Source: Bathynomus jamesi (taxonomy: Eukaryota; Arthropoda; Malacostraca; Isopoda; Cirolanidae). Taken from it: a DNA stretch of 64,000 bases. Under the pieces are notes generated by a model. That model made no database searches and was not told the origin of the DNA. It saw only the letters and a list, made by a program, of their open reading frames with translations. The translations under genes were made by a program, and so were the position numbers. The stretch is taken from contig JAJOZX010000996.1 of assembly GCA_023014485.1 (NCBI GenBank), forward strand, positions 1 through 64,000, written 5' to 3'. This document shows positions 63,982 through 64,000 of the stretch, one piece after another (positions within the stretch are counted from its first letter, which is position 1; every line of letters begins with the position of its first letter).

Positions 63982-64000
63982 ACTACAAAAATAACAGTCT

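Noticed and set aside
1..64000. A host protein-coding gene
   Set aside because: Every supported coding segment is assigned to a mobile element or a multicopy, probably transposon-derived family; no exon-intron structure outside these was convincing.

Overview
This is eukaryotic repeat-rich DNA with no recognisable host gene. Every coding trace I can support belongs to a transposable element or to a multicopy, probably transposon-derived family. The mix fits an arthropod, possibly a crustacean: three BEL/Pao LTR retrotransposon lineages, non-LTR elements, hAT, MULE with a FLYWCH finger, a DD41D mariner, a Merlin-like zinc ribbon, and many degenerate AACCT runs (the arthropod telomere motif). 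That assignment is inference.

Layout. 1-1702 is a ~182-bp satellite. 1703-6514 is a truncated minus-strand BEL/Pao copy (BEL-A1), followed by a dead LINE reverse-transcriptase fragment (6515-7520). A second, structurally complete but inactivated copy, BEL-A2 (7881-15509, 5-bp TSD ATAAT), sits inside a foldback element whose arms lie on both sides of it. 15875-23764 is a small hAT-like MITE split by another BEL/Pao element on the plus strand (BEL-B, 15935-23461, LTRs 781 bp each). BEL-B has lost gag, protease and most of RT; minisatellites and scrambled copies of pol take their place, and it keeps a long integrase ORF. 23774-28949 is non-coding sequence full of foldback/MITE repeats, with two small zinc-ribbon ORFs. 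28950-44691 is a minus-strand BEL/Pao element (BEL-C) stretched to 15.7 kb by a MULE (31676-36506) and a LINE (38353-42106).

46166-60405 is a hAT transposon with 8-bp TSD GCTAAAAG. Its transposase frame is cut by three insertions: a TAGGG-type DNA transposon (47283-50513), another hAT-like element (50908-57282, itself holding a second TAGGG-type element at 53629-56706), and a hairpin mariner (57780-58707). Removing each insertion with one TSD copy rejoins the transposase frame. The window ends in a pseudogene of a multicopy arthropod family (62588-63981).

The most interesting signal is the TAGGG-type family. Three independent, diverged members (47283-50513, 53629-56706, 32604-35407) share a TAGGGTG-starting inverted terminus, 8-9 bp target duplications and one minus-strand gene. 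Its product has an HWDGK aspartate, an FDTTASNTG aspartate, a CRHH motif and a late AER glutamate, a layout like a very diverged hAT-type DDE transposase. Other items worth a look are a perfect 90-bp palindrome carrying tRNA-like boxes inside that gene's intron, a 2A-like NPGP motif in the LINE, and pol-fragment shuffling around minisatellites in BEL-B. No intact autonomous element was found: every transposase or polymerase frame carries at least one frameshift, stop, deletion or insertion.
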